A DNA stretch of 54,660 nt, from positions 1 through 54,660 of the forward strand of contig JAMPAC010000011.1 of NCBI GenBank assembly GCA_023667395.1. The letters run 5' to 3'. Below are positions 15,392 through 23,563 of this stretch, piece after piece; positions within the stretch are counted from its first letter, which is position 1; each line of letters opens with the position of its first letter. Origin of the DNA: Blautia sp. (GTDB lineage: Bacteria > Bacillota > Clostridia > Lachnospirales > Lachnospiraceae). The notes under the pieces were generated by a model that was given only the letters and a program-made list of their open reading frames with translations, was not told the DNA's origin and did no database searches. The position numbers and the translations under genes are program-made.

Positions 15392-17218
15392 CTATTCGCA
15401 CGCCGGCCACGCGGACCGGTCCCAGTCCCTCCCCTGTAAGATGGAATATCGCTGCTCGTCCGTCATCAGGCTGTACTTCGTGTGCAGGCGTCCCGGCGTG
15501 GCGTCGATGTGCCGCCAGACCCCGTCCAGATGGATGATCAGCCAGTAATGCGACCGGTTTGTCACCCAGATCAGCTGGGTCTCATACCCCTTTCTCGTCA
15601 AAAGGCTCTGCAGGCAGAGGGCGTGTACCAGGCAGTTTCCTGACTTGTTGGTAAAACCGTACCACACCGGATCCTCCCCGCCGTCATTATGGTTGTACCC
15701 GATGTTGTTGCGGACATAATCCCTGATCTCCTCCGGATCGCTGCCCAGCCCCGCCGCAATGGAATCCGCCAGCGCGTCCGTATCCGCCTGATCATGAGCC
15801 ACCACCACCGCCCTCCTTGACGTGGCCACGTTCCCGTCCCTGTCCTTCGACGTGTAAGTCACATAATAGGTTCCCGCAGCGGTCAGATCCACCCTGCTGG
15901 CGTCAAATGTCACTTCGCAGGCTCCATCCGCCGCATCCATCGCGGTAACGCCCGCAAGATAGTCCGGGGCGGAATTTTTCGCTACGGTTAAGGTAGTAAG
16001 TCCTTTGATGACCGGAGGTTTCTTATCCCGCACCACCGATAATACCACTGTGGCTTCGGTGATATTTCCGTTGATATCCGTGGCTTCGACCGTCAGTGTC
16101 TGCTTGCCCAGGACGCCCACGTCCGGCTCCGTCACAAGACGTAACTCCACGTCCCCTGAGAGATCGGAACAGGACTCCACAAAGTCATCCACAGCGACCT
16201 TTTCCCCTTTATAAACAGAGAGATCCCTTACGACCAGTTCCGGCGGCGTGGTGTCGTCCACATGAACCTGGCAGACAGTTTCGTCCACAAGGCTGGCAAC
16301 CGTGTACTCGCCTGCGCCGGATGCATTGATGACGTCGATCGTGCCCTGATCGATCTTTCCGCCGTCCCTGTCCGGGTCATAGAGCAGATCCTCCTTGCCC
16401 AGCGTTTCTCCCAGTTCCATCGTATATTCGTCTCTCATCCAGACAATGGAAAGGGTGCATACCTGGGAAACGGCATTTCCATACGCATCCTCCGCCACCA
16501 CCGTGAAACTCTGATCCTCATAATCCGGAGGGACCGACACATCTTCCGCAAAATAAACCGTGACATCCGACAGGTCATGACAGGACGCCACAAAATCACG
16601 GGGATCCGGCGTATAGTCGGGCGTCTCCTGCAGCCAGGAAACAAACTCCGCTTCGGGGGGCGTCGTGTCCTCTATGGTCAGCGTCACCGTCTCTTCCTTA
16701 TGGCCGCTTCTCAGCGTCAGTGGGATATTTCCCGCCACGCTGATATCCACTGTGGACAGGTCCGTGACAATCCCCACATTCCGGGCATTTGCAAAGTCCG
16801 TCATAAAGGCCTCGACGCCGATCGTTTCCGTCCCCAGTTCCACAGTCAGGTCGTGGAATCTGGGCTGGCGGTAGAGCCAGTACCCGTAAGCGGCGCCTCC
16901 CGACAGCATTGCCGCAAGTACGCCGCACCACACCCATTTGCAGCCGCCCGCAAAACATGCGGCCAGCACATTTTTCTTCCCGGCCGCTTTTTCAGGTCTC
17001 GTTTCTTCTTCCGTGCCCGCTTTTGCCTCCGGTTCCGTCCCGGCCCTGACCGCCGTCTGCTCCCCGGTCCCTGTCTGCTCCCCGGACTCCCCGCGTTTTA
17101 TCTCCCAGTCATAACATCTGCAGTGCAGCAGATCGCCTGTCAAATATTTTTCACATGTTTCACATTGCGGAAGCGACGCCAGCGATCCAGCATCCTTTCC
17201 ATAAGTTCCAACATCCAT
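15392..17218 (-). CDS. Membrane-anchored Ig-like-repeat protein with C-terminal transglutaminase domain
   Basis: The 608-aa protein has a cytosolic N-terminus with paired cysteines (QCETCEKYLTGDLLHCRC), one membrane segment (about 94-116), and a long outer part. The outer part has at least four beta-sandwich units of the bacterial Ig/HYR kind, each signed by phrases like EDTTPPEAEF, DDTTPPELVV and DKKPPVIKG. The C-terminal domain is transglutaminase-like, with Cys in KSGNCLVHA (about 529), His in RSHYWLII (about 557) and Asp in WRHIDATPG (about 572). It may crosslink or cleave surface peptides. The ATG at 17218 has AGGAG 9 nt upstream; an in-frame TTG at 17236 is less likely. It sits between an M15 peptidase and the acylation genes, which suggests cell-wall work. 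Confidence 0.85.
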   Translation of the reverse strand: MDVGTYGKDAGSLASLPQCETCEKYLTGDLLHCRCYDWEIKRGESGEQTGTGEQTAVRAGTEPEAKAGTEEETRPEKAAGKKNVLAACFAGGCKWVWCGVLAAMLSGGAAYGYWLYRQPRFHDLTVELGTETIGVEAFMTDFANARNVGIVTDLSTVDISVAGNIPLTLRSGHKEETVTLTIEDTTPPEAEFVSWLQETPDYTPDPRDFVASCHDLSDVTVYFAEDVSVPPDYEDQSFTVVAEDAYGNAVSQVCTLSIVWMRDEYTMELGETLGKEDLLYDPDRDGGKIDQGTIDVINASGAGEYTVASLVDETVCQVHVDDTTPPELVVRDLSVYKGEKVAVDDFVESCSDLSGDVELRLVTEPDVGVLGKQTLTVEATDINGNITEATVVLSVVRDKKPPVIKGLTTLTVAKNSAPDYLAGVTAMDAADGACEVTFDASRVDLTAAGTYYVTYTSKDRDGNVATSRRAVVVAHDQADTDALADSIAAGLGSDPEEIRDYVRNNIGYNHNDGGEDPVWYGFTNKSGNCLVHALCLQSLLTRKGYETQLIWVTNRSHYWLIIHLDGVWRHIDATPGRLHTKYSLMTDEQRYSILQGRDWDRSAWPACE

Positions 17219-17255
17219 CGTCCAATGCTCCTGCAAAGCCTTGTTTTATCTATCG

Positions 17256-19307
17256 TCACTGCTCCTGCACATATCCCTCAGGATCAAAAGTATACTCCCT
17301 GCCATCAATGGAAAGCGTGCAGCCTGCGGCATAAGTCCCGTCCAGCCTGCGGTATCTCCATCCAAAACCGTTCGTCATCCAGCACTCCGGCGAGACGCCC
17401 TCATTGACGCAGGGCAGGGAAAGCCTGTTCCTGGCCTCATCGTCCTGAAAATGCCACCATTCGCTGTACAGATCTTTATAGCCTGCCGCCATCATGATCT
17501 CGGACAATTCTTTCGCATAACCGTTATTCCGGGCACGTGCGGAATACTGGCTCAGATCGTGCAGCGCCGTCTGCATTGCCAGTTCCTGTCCGGTATCAAG
17601 GCTTTCCAGCGTAAGATCCATGGCCACGCCAAGATTGTGCCTGGATACGCCCGCACTGACAAAGGAACCCAGCGTAAAGGAATCCTTGTAATCGTTCATC
17701 AATTCCCAATAGGTCTTGCGCCGTTCGATGACCGCGCCGTTCTCGTCCGTCTCACGCACGGAAAGGACCACCCCTGAACCGGCTCCCCCGTATGTGCTCT
17801 CGGGCAGCGGCTCATACTGGATCTCCGACGCTTTCTGGTACATGTAGACAGACGCTTCATGGGGGCGGAACGCCTCGTAAATCTTCAGCCTGTAACCCCT
17901 CTCCCGGGCGTTTTCCATGGCTGTCTCCAGCTTCCTGGCCGTGGGATAAAGCAGCGGCACCAGGAAACTGTCGTCCTTTAACCGCACGTCCTCAAAACCC
18001 CTTATGGTCTCCCCTGTCAGACCGGGTATCTCAAAGCCATGAGCCGTAAAAACGGAATCATAGCTGTTGGTAATGTCATAACTGCACAAAGAGCCCACAT
18101 ACTCTGGCAGATTGATCATGCAGTAATTGCTGTCTATGAACAAAACGCTGCCATCCACATTGATGCCGAACATATCGTCCTGCACAGCCACAACGCAGTA
18201 CGCGTCCAGAGCCTTCACCTCGCCCGCTGCTTCGCTCCTGGCAGCGTCGCTGTACGCTTTCAGGTCTTTGACCGGCCAGACGGTGCAGTACATGGGAGTG
18301 ACGGTTATCCCGCATTCATACACCTGGGAAACTGCGGCATAATCCTCCGCCACAGCGGCCACGCGGAAAAAATAGCCCGCCCCCGGACTCAGGCGGGGGG
18401 AAATATAGGTACGCTCCCCATCCCGGGGCACGGTCTTTACCGTCTCCCATATGCCCACATCGCCATCCATCATCTGTACCTGGTAGGAATCACAGTCCAG
18501 TTCATCCCATTCCAGGCGGCACACGCACCCGTCCATAATGTCCATCGACAGGTGGATATCGCGGGCAGCGAAATCTTCCCATGTGACAGTCACCTCTTTT
18601 GGTTCGCCGCTGTACAGGGCCATGCCGTTCACACTGTTACCGGGCACAAAGGTCAGCGTGCAGGGGTTCCCGGGCATCGGTATCCACAGTTCTTCCTCTT
18701 CCCTTAAGCATAATTCCACGCTGTCCCCATCCACAGTCTTTACGATCTTCCTGCCACCCTGTTCCATAACGCAGATGCCGCAGCAGTTACTTCCCTGGAA
18801 ATCAAAGTTTATGAGAGCGGTTCCGGCATCCGGATCGACTTCCAGATCCAGATCCCTGATCGCGGGATCCTGGAGGAAAAAAAAGTGTTCCACAGTGGCC
18901 TGTTTCCATGTGCGTTCTTCCCCAAACACGGATTCTTTCCTGATCAGATCGATCTGAAGGACAAAAGTTTCATCCGCAGGCAGGGCAGGCAGGCTGCATG
19001 AAGTTCCGTCAACATATCCGCTGAAGAAAGTCTGCCGGTCATTCCCGCCGCCCAGCGTGTATGTGCTGACATTCACATAATAGTAATCCGCGTCGGCGTC
19101 TTTCAGGCTGTGCCAGTTTAACTCATATGTCCCATCCCCGGCCTCCCACAGTTCAGGTACGGCATTGTCCGCTATGCGCTGTATTTTGGACAGCCGGGAC
19201 TGCAGCAGGATGACTGCGGCGCCGGCGCTGACCACAAGCAGAATCAGCAGCGCGCCAAGGACATATCCCGCCTTTTCCACTCCGCTTGCTTTTCTCTTTT
19301 CGGCCAT
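17256..19307 (-). CDS. Membrane-anchored M15 peptidase (VanY/VanX-like) with FN3 and SH3-like regions
   Basis: The 683-aa protein has an N-terminal anchor (about 14-36), two fibronectin-type-III-like units (about 45-130 and 240-330), and an SH3-like stretch (about 350-400). A zinc D-Ala-D-Ala peptidase domain follows: YEAFRPHEASVYMY, then VSRHNLGVAMDLTLE with the His and Asp ligands, and SEWWHF with the catalytic Glu and third ligand. The AMDLTL wording is closer to the VanX/DdpX dipeptidase subgroup than to VanY. The last 40 residues (GWRYRRLDGTYAAG, REYTFDPEGYV) look like one choline/glucan-binding repeat. It should trim peptidoglycan stems. The ATG at 19307 is used with GGGGTGG before it. 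No van regulatory genes are near, so resistance is not implied. Confidence 0.87.
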   Translation of the reverse strand: MAEKRKASGVEKAGYVLGALLILLVVSAGAAVILLQSRLSKIQRIADNAVPELWEAGDGTYELNWHSLKDADADYYYVNVSTYTLGGGNDRQTFFSGYVDGTSCSLPALPADETFVLQIDLIRKESVFGEERTWKQATVEHFFFLQDPAIRDLDLEVDPDAGTALINFDFQGSNCCGICVMEQGGRKIVKTVDGDSVELCLREEEELWIPMPGNPCTLTFVPGNSVNGMALYSGEPKEVTVTWEDFAARDIHLSMDIMDGCVCRLEWDELDCDSYQVQMMDGDVGIWETVKTVPRDGERTYISPRLSPGAGYFFRVAAVAEDYAAVSQVYECGITVTPMYCTVWPVKDLKAYSDAARSEAAGEVKALDAYCVVAVQDDMFGINVDGSVLFIDSNYCMINLPEYVGSLCSYDITNSYDSVFTAHGFEIPGLTGETIRGFEDVRLKDDSFLVPLLYPTARKLETAMENARERGYRLKIYEAFRPHEASVYMYQKASEIQYEPLPESTYGGAGSGVVLSVRETDENGAVIERRKTYWELMNDYKDSFTLGSFVSAGVSRHNLGVAMDLTLESLDTGQELAMQTALHDLSQYSARARNNGYAKELSEIMMAAGYKDLYSEWWHFQDDEARNRLSLPCVNEGVSPECWMTNGFGWRYRRLDGTYAAGCTLSIDGREYTFDPEGYVQEQ

Positions 19308-19337
19308 AATCCACCCCATATTATCACAGAACGCTTT

Positions 19338-19817
19338 TTACTTATGGTACGGCGCCCCGTTATTGATGCAAAACGCCCTATATATCTGCTCCGCCAGGAT
19401 CACCCGCATCAGCTGGTGGGGAAAGGTCATATCGGAAAAACTGAGCGCCAGGTCGGAACGTTTCCGCACGGACTCATGCAGTCCCAGCGAGCCGCCGATC
19501 ACAAAGGCTATATGGCTTGTGCCGTTTACCGCAAGCCTCCCCATCCATCCGGCGAATTCTTCCGAAGAGAACCTTTTCCCGCCGATCTCCAGGGTACAGA
19601 CAAAGGCGTCATCCCGGAGTTTCTCCAGAATGCGCCCCGCCTCTTTCTCCCTGATCTGCTCCATCACCGAATGACCCGCTCCGTCAGGCGTCTTCTCATC
19701 CGCCGTCTGGACGATCTCCAGCTTACAGTACCGGGAAAGCCGTTTGGCATACTCCGCAACGGCTTCCCTGTAAAAACTTTCCTTTATCTTTCCCACACAT
19801 ACGATCGTGATCCTCAT
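19338..19817 (-). CDS. rlmH: 23S rRNA (pseudouridine1915-N3)-methyltransferase RlmH
   Basis: The 159-aa SPOUT-class enzyme has the expected length. MRITIVCVGKIKESF is the classic start, HIAFVIGGSLGLHESV is the SAM-binding knot, and the C-terminal HQLMRVILAEQIYRAFCIN segment is diagnostic. It methylates pseudouridine 1915 in helix 69 of 23S rRNA on assembled 70S ribosomes. Its start overlaps the upstream zinc-ribbon gene by 4 nt (19814-19817), with GGAG 5 nt before the ATG. Confidence 0.96.
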   Translation of the reverse strand: MRITIVCVGKIKESFYREAVAEYAKRLSRYCKLEIVQTADEKTPDGAGHSVMEQIREKEAGRILEKLRDDAFVCTLEIGGKRFSSEEFAGWMGRLAVNGTSHIAFVIGGSLGLHESVRKRSDLALSFSDMTFPHQLMRVILAEQIYRAFCINNGAPYHK

Positions 19818-20674
19818 TCTTTCTCCTCAAACACCAGCCCATACACCTGGTCGTCAATGAACTGTTCCAGGAAATCCTGATCCAGATTGACGAACTGATG
19901 GTTCAGCTTCTCACGAATGTATGCCGTCCGGTTAAAATAGCGTACCTCCTCGGAGTCGTCGCCAATCCCAAGTTCCCTGTCAATCTCCCGGCCGTCAAAA
20001 TTCTGCCTGCACCACTCCAGCATGGTACTGCGCAGGGAATTCTCCGACGCTGCCTTTCCGGCAAATATCCTGGCGTTCTTCATGGAAACCACGCCTGCCA
20101 CCACGAACAGGACGAACACCGCGCCCATGACGCCATAAAACAGGTATGGATTCCCCAGATTCAGGGGAAGTATGCCCGCGATCCCAAGCATCACGACAAT
20201 CAGACCCAGGATACCCACAAACAGCAGCACCCATGCGGAAGACCTGTTCTCGTCGGCGCGCTGGGAACTGTCCTGATACAGGGAACTGCTTCCGAATGCC
20301 TTTCGGGCGGCGGCAGCCTCCCGCAGCTGCTCCTCCGCCTCCTCCCCTGGCTGCCCTTCTGCAGCCCGGCGGGCATCCTCTGCCTTTCGATTCTCCTGCA
20401 CTATGAATACCTGCATCACGCTTATGGCTTTCTGCTTGCTTTTTCTGTCAACCAGAAGTTCGCAGAGACCATCCCGGTCGTCCTGTCGCAATTCCACTCC
20501 CAGGATCTGGTTGCTCTTCAGAAAAGCCTCCAGCGCTTTCATCTGATCCTCATCGCCAAAGGTCAGGGTCACACGCTCCTCCACCTGCTCTTCCTCTACC
20601 AGCGCGCAGCCGCAGTCGGCGCAGACCGTGAACCCTTCCCGATACTCGCTCTTACACTTCGGACACCATGGCAT
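19814..20674 (-). CDS. Zinc-ribbon membrane protein
   Basis: The 286-aa product begins with a CPKC...CADC zinc ribbon (residues 4-24). A small alpha/beta domain follows (about 35-95) that contains TLTFGDEDQMKALEAFLKSN and resembles DUF2007-type signal-transducing domains. An Ala/Glu-rich linker leads to two membrane segments (about 145-165 and 172-195) and a cytosolic helical tail with DREIDRELGIG. Coupling to rlmH is by a 4-nt overlap. The function is unknown; the layout is common in Lachnospiraceae. GAGGG lies 7 nt before the ATG. Confidence 0.75.
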   Translation of the reverse strand: MPWCPKCKSEYREGFTVCADCGCALVEEEQVEERVTLTFGDEDQMKALEAFLKSNQILGVELRQDDRDGLCELLVDRKSKQKAISVMQVFIVQENRKAEDARRAAEGQPGEEAEEQLREAAAARKAFGSSSLYQDSSQRADENRSSAWVLLFVGILGLIVVMLGIAGILPLNLGNPYLFYGVMGAVFVLFVVAGVVSMKNARIFAGKAASENSLRSTMLEWCRQNFDGREIDRELGIGDDSEEVRYFNRTAYIREKLNHQFVNLDQDFLEQFIDDQVYGLVFEEKE

Positions 20675-20689
20675 ACGATTACCCTCTTT

Positions 20690-22078
20690 CTATGCTTTTG
20701 TACTCAGATACTCGTCAATCCCTTTCGCAGCCGCTTTCCCCGCTCCCATGGCAAGGATCACCGTGGCCGCGCCGGTAACGGCGTCTCCTCCTGCATAAAC
20801 TCCTTCTTTTGTGGTCTGGCCGTTCTCTTCCTGCGCCACGATACATTTCCATTTATTGGTCTCCAGCCCCTCCGTGGTGGACGAAATCAACGGGTTGGGG
20901 GAGGTTCCCAGGGACATGATCACCGTATCCAGTTCCATCAGGAACTCGGAACCGGGAATCTCCACGGGGCGGCGTCTTCCGGACGCATCCGGCTCGCCCA
21001 GTTCCATGCGGATACATTTCATGCCGGTGACCCAGCCCTTGTCATCCGCCAGGATCTCCACCGGATTGGTCAGCAGGTCAAAGATAATGCCCTCCTCCTT
21101 CGCGTGGTGGACCTCCTCCACCCTGGCGGGCAGTTCCTCCTCGCTCCTGCGGTATACGATATGCACTTCCGCGCCCAGACGGAGCGCTGTCCTGGCCGCG
21201 TCCATGGCCACGTTGCCGCCGCCTACCACAGCCACTTTTTTACTCTGCATGATGGGCGTATTGGAATTGCCGTCAAAGGCTTTCATCAGGTTGCTTCTGG
21301 TCAGGTATTCGTTGGCGGAAAATACGCCGTTGGAATTCTCCCCGGGAATGCCCATGAATTTGGGAAGTCCCGCGCCGGAACCGATGAACACGGCGTCAAA
21401 GCCCTCTTCTTCAATCAACTCATCGATGGTCACGGCCTTGCCCACCACCACGTTGGTCTCGATCTTTACGCCAAGCGCCTTCACATTCTCGATCTCCTTT
21501 GCCACCACGTCCCGCTTGGGCAGACGGAACTCGGGAATCCCGTATACCAGAACACCGCCGGGCTCGTGCAGCGCCTCGAAAATGGTCACGTCATAGCCCA
21601 TCTTCGCCAGGTCCCCGGCGCAGGTCAGCCCTGCGGGGCCGGAGCCGATCACCGCAACGCTCTTTCCTTTCTTCTCTGCAGCGCCTTCCGGCTTGATGCC
21701 GTTCTCCCTCGCCCAGTCAGCCACAAATCTCTCCAGCTTGCCAATGGAAATGGGATCGCCCTTGATGCCCCTGATACACTTGCCCTCGCACTGGCTCTCC
21801 TGGGGGCACACACGGCCGCATACCGCAGGCAGGGCGCTGGATCTGCTGATGATCCGGTAAGCCTCCTGGATATTTCCCTCCTTTACCTGCGCGATGAAGG
21901 CAGGGATGTCGATGGCAACGGGGCAGCCCTTGATACACTGCGCGTTCTTGCAGTTGATACACCTTACAGCCTCGTTCATCGCCTCTTCTTTATCATAACC
22001 CAGGCACACCTCATCAAAATTGGCGGCGCGCTCCTTTGCGTCCTGCTCTCTCACAGGAACCTTGGTCAAAACATCCAT
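20690..22078 (-). CDS. GltA-type NADPH oxidoreductase, probable NfnB subunit
   Basis: The 462-aa flavoprotein has N-terminal iron-sulfur cysteines (CINCKNAQCIKGCP and CGRVCPQESQCEGKC), an FAD site (VAVIGSGPAGLTCAG) and an NADPH site (VAVVGGGNVAMDAA). This is the glutamate synthase small-subunit fold. It is usually named gltA, but a large glutamate synthase subunit is absent here. The NfnA-type subunit lies just upstream in the same operon, so electron bifurcation between NADH, ferredoxin and NADPH (NfnAB) fits better. The ATG at 22078 with AGGAGG 10 nt upstream sets the N-terminus; upstream in-frame sequence is repeat DNA. Confidence 0.88.
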   Translation of the reverse strand: MDVLTKVPVREQDAKERAANFDEVCLGYDKEEAMNEAVRCINCKNAQCIKGCPVAIDIPAFIAQVKEGNIQEAYRIISRSSALPAVCGRVCPQESQCEGKCIRGIKGDPISIGKLERFVADWARENGIKPEGAAEKKGKSVAVIGSGPAGLTCAGDLAKMGYDVTIFEALHEPGGVLVYGIPEFRLPKRDVVAKEIENVKALGVKIETNVVVGKAVTIDELIEEEGFDAVFIGSGAGLPKFMGIPGENSNGVFSANEYLTRSNLMKAFDGNSNTPIMQSKKVAVVGGGNVAMDAARTALRLGAEVHIVYRRSEEELPARVEEVHHAKEEGIIFDLLTNPVEILADDKGWVTGMKCIRMELGEPDASGRRRPVEIPGSEFLMELDTVIMSLGTSPNPLISSTTEGLETNKWKCIVAQEENGQTTKEGVYAGGDAVTGAATVILAMGAGKAAAKGIDEYLSTKA

Positions 22079-22099
22079 TGATAATATTCCTCCTATTCC

Positions 22100-22201
22100 A
22101 GTTCCGTCTCTCCACTTCAGCCCCCTTGGTGGGGAAGAATTGTTCAACCGCTTGCGCGTTTGAAAATTCTTCCGGGGGCTTCTCGTTCCGAGACTGTTTT
22201 T
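22100..22201. repeat. Intra-operon hairpin repeat, copy A
   Basis: This copy runs from GTTCCGTCTC to GTTCCGAGACTGTTTT. Its core is a long hairpin: GGAAGAATTGTTCAA (22132-22146) pairs with TTGAAAATTCTTCC (22160-22173), around the small CGCTTGCGCG loop-stem. It is transcribed as part of the gap between the Im9-like gene and the GltA/NfnB gene. Confidence 0.7.
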
Positions 22202-22221
22202 TAATTGCCATTTATGACAAT

Positions 22222-22342
22222 TTGTTCCGTCTCTGCATTTCAGCACCCTTGGCTCTGAAAGAAATTTCATCTGCAAAAACGCAGCTGAAATTCCTTTCAT
22301 GTGCCTATGGCACATTGGGCTTCCATTCCGAGACTGTTTCCA
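22222..22342. repeat. Intra-operon hairpin repeat, copy B
   Basis: It starts TTGTTCCGTCTCTG and ends TTCCGAGACTGTTT, like copies A and C. GAAAGAAATTTCA (22257-22269) pairs with TGAAATTCCTTTC (22286-22298), and ATGTGCC/GGCACAT (22299-22315) is a second small palindrome that copy A lacks and copy C has. Confidence 0.7.
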
Positions 22343-22352
22343 GTTCATAAAT

Positions 22353-22604
22353 TTATTCTTTTGAGGGAACCCCTTTCATGGCCAGGTCCACGATCTCATC
22401 CACCGTCGGGTTCGCAGAAAGCCCTACCAGTTCGGGTTCATAGATCAGGTCGGTTCCTCCCGGATGATTGATACTCTGTTTGAACTTCATCACCATTTCA
22501 TGGTGCGCTTTCCCTGAAAGTTTCTTACCTGTGGTCTTATCCCGCATGGTCATGATCGATTCGACCAGACTGACAAGTTCCTCCCTGGACAACATTTCAG
22601 ACAT
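22353..22604 (-). CDS. Colicin DNase immunity-like protein (Im9 family fold)
   Basis: The 83-aa protein strongly recalls the colicin/pyocin DNase immunity family (Im2, Im7, Im8, Im9; 85-87 aa). It has the early helix SREELVSLVESIM, a second helix HHEMVMKFKQ, the hallmark HPGGTDLIYEP (Im9 has HPSGSDLIYYP) and a final helix TVDEIVDLAM. In Im proteins the Asp and two Tyr of that hallmark contact the DNase; here Asp and the first Tyr are kept and the second Tyr is Glu. No colicin-type nuclease is in the window. The ATG at 22604 has AGAGG close upstream; a longer TTG start is less likely. It lies between the two Nfn subunit genes, which suggests it may have been recruited to another role. Confidence 0.75.
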   Translation of the reverse strand: MSEMLSREELVSLVESIMTMRDKTTGKKLSGKAHHEMVMKFKQSINHPGGTDLIYEPELVGLSANPTVDEIVDLAMKGVPSKE

Positions 22605-22672
22605 ATCGCCTCTCTTTCCGCCGCGCAAGCGGCACTTTGATCAGTGGAAAATTTCCTCCCGCCCTGCGCAGA

Positions 22673-23548
22673 TCAGCAGTTCCCGCATCCGCCGTGGTGG
22701 GTGTTGCCCTCCTCCAGTTTCAGCATGGCCCTGCCCTCCGCCGTCCTGTAGATCTGCTGGCGTCTCATGGCCTCGTCAAAGTTTACCGCATGGCCGTCAA
22801 ATTCGGGGCCGTCCACACAGGCGAACTTCACCTGGCCTCCCACGGTCACGCGGCAGGCGCCGCACATGCCGGTGCCGTCCACCATAATGGGATTCAGGCT
22901 GACCACGGTGGGAATGTCCAGTTCTTTCGTCAGCAGGCAGACGAATTTCATCATGATCATGGGGCCGATGGCGATGCACACATCATACTGCTTTCCCTCC
23001 GCCACCAGGTCCTTGATGGTCTGGGTCACCATGCCGCTCCTGCCATAGGAACCGTCGTCTGTGGTCACATAGAGATTCCCGGCAACCGCCTCCATCTCCT
23101 TTTCCAGGATCAACAGGTCCTTGGTCTTGCTGCCCACAATCACATCCGCAGCCACGCCCTGCTCATGGAGCCATTTTACCTGGGGATACACGGGGGCCGC
23201 GCCCACACCCCCCGCCACGAAGAGGATTTTCTTCTGCTTCAGGCTCTCCACGTCCTCGTCCACCAGTTCCGACGGGCGTCCCAGGGGACCCACAAAATCC
23301 CGGAAAGCATCCCCCTCGTTTAACTCCGCCATCATCTTCGTGCCTGCGCCCACGCACTGGAACACAATGGTCACGGTGCCCTTTTCGCGGTCATAGTCGC
23401 AGATGGTCAGGGGAATCCTCTCCCCCTCGTCATCCATCCTGACAATGACGAACTGGCCGGGCATACACCTCTTCGCCACCCTTTTTGCCTCTACCTCCAT
23501 CAGATAGATGTTTGTGGTAAGTTCACTTTTTTTTACAATTTTGTACAT
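22673..23548 (-). CDS. NfnA-type FAD/NAD-binding, 2Fe-2S oxidoreductase subunit
   Basis: The 291-aa protein belongs to the sulfide/dihydroorotate dehydrogenase-like ferredoxin reductase family (PyrK-like). FAD contacts are in PGQFVIVRMDDEGERIPLT, the NAD site in VAGGVGAAPVYPQV, and the 2Fe-2S ligands in GTGMCGACRVTVGG plus FACVDGPEFDGH. The tail ends GGCGNC, a cysteine pair not needed by the family. With the GltA-type subunit downstream it should form NfnAB, which couples NADH and reduced ferredoxin to NADP+ reduction in the cytosol. AGAGG lies about 10 nt before the ATG. Confidence 0.9.
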   Translation of the reverse strand: MYKIVKKSELTTNIYLMEVEAKRVAKRCMPGQFVIVRMDDEGERIPLTICDYDREKGTVTIVFQCVGAGTKMMAELNEGDAFRDFVGPLGRPSELVDEDVESLKQKKILFVAGGVGAAPVYPQVKWLHEQGVAADVIVGSKTKDLLILEKEMEAVAGNLYVTTDDGSYGRSGMVTQTIKDLVAEGKQYDVCIAIGPMIMMKFVCLLTKELDIPTVVSLNPIMVDGTGMCGACRVTVGGQVKFACVDGPEFDGHAVNFDEAMRRQQIYRTAEGRAMLKLEEGNTHHGGCGNC

Positions 23549-23563
23549 ACCTTTTCCACCTCT

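Noticed and set aside
17256-19307. Vancomycin resistance gene
   Set aside because: The M15 domain is fused to FN3 and wall-binding parts and lacks vanR/S/H/A neighbours; it is a general wall peptidase.
20690-22078. Naming the gene gltA with a glutamate synthase role
   Set aside because: No large glutamate synthase subunit is near and an NfnA-type partner is; the oxidoreductase call is safer.
19898-22081. A 727-codon open frame on the plus strand over the zinc-ribbon and GltA/NfnB genes
   Set aside because: It is antisense to two genes with clear motifs and ribosome binding sites, has a low-complexity His/Gly-rich composition, and shows no domain of its own.
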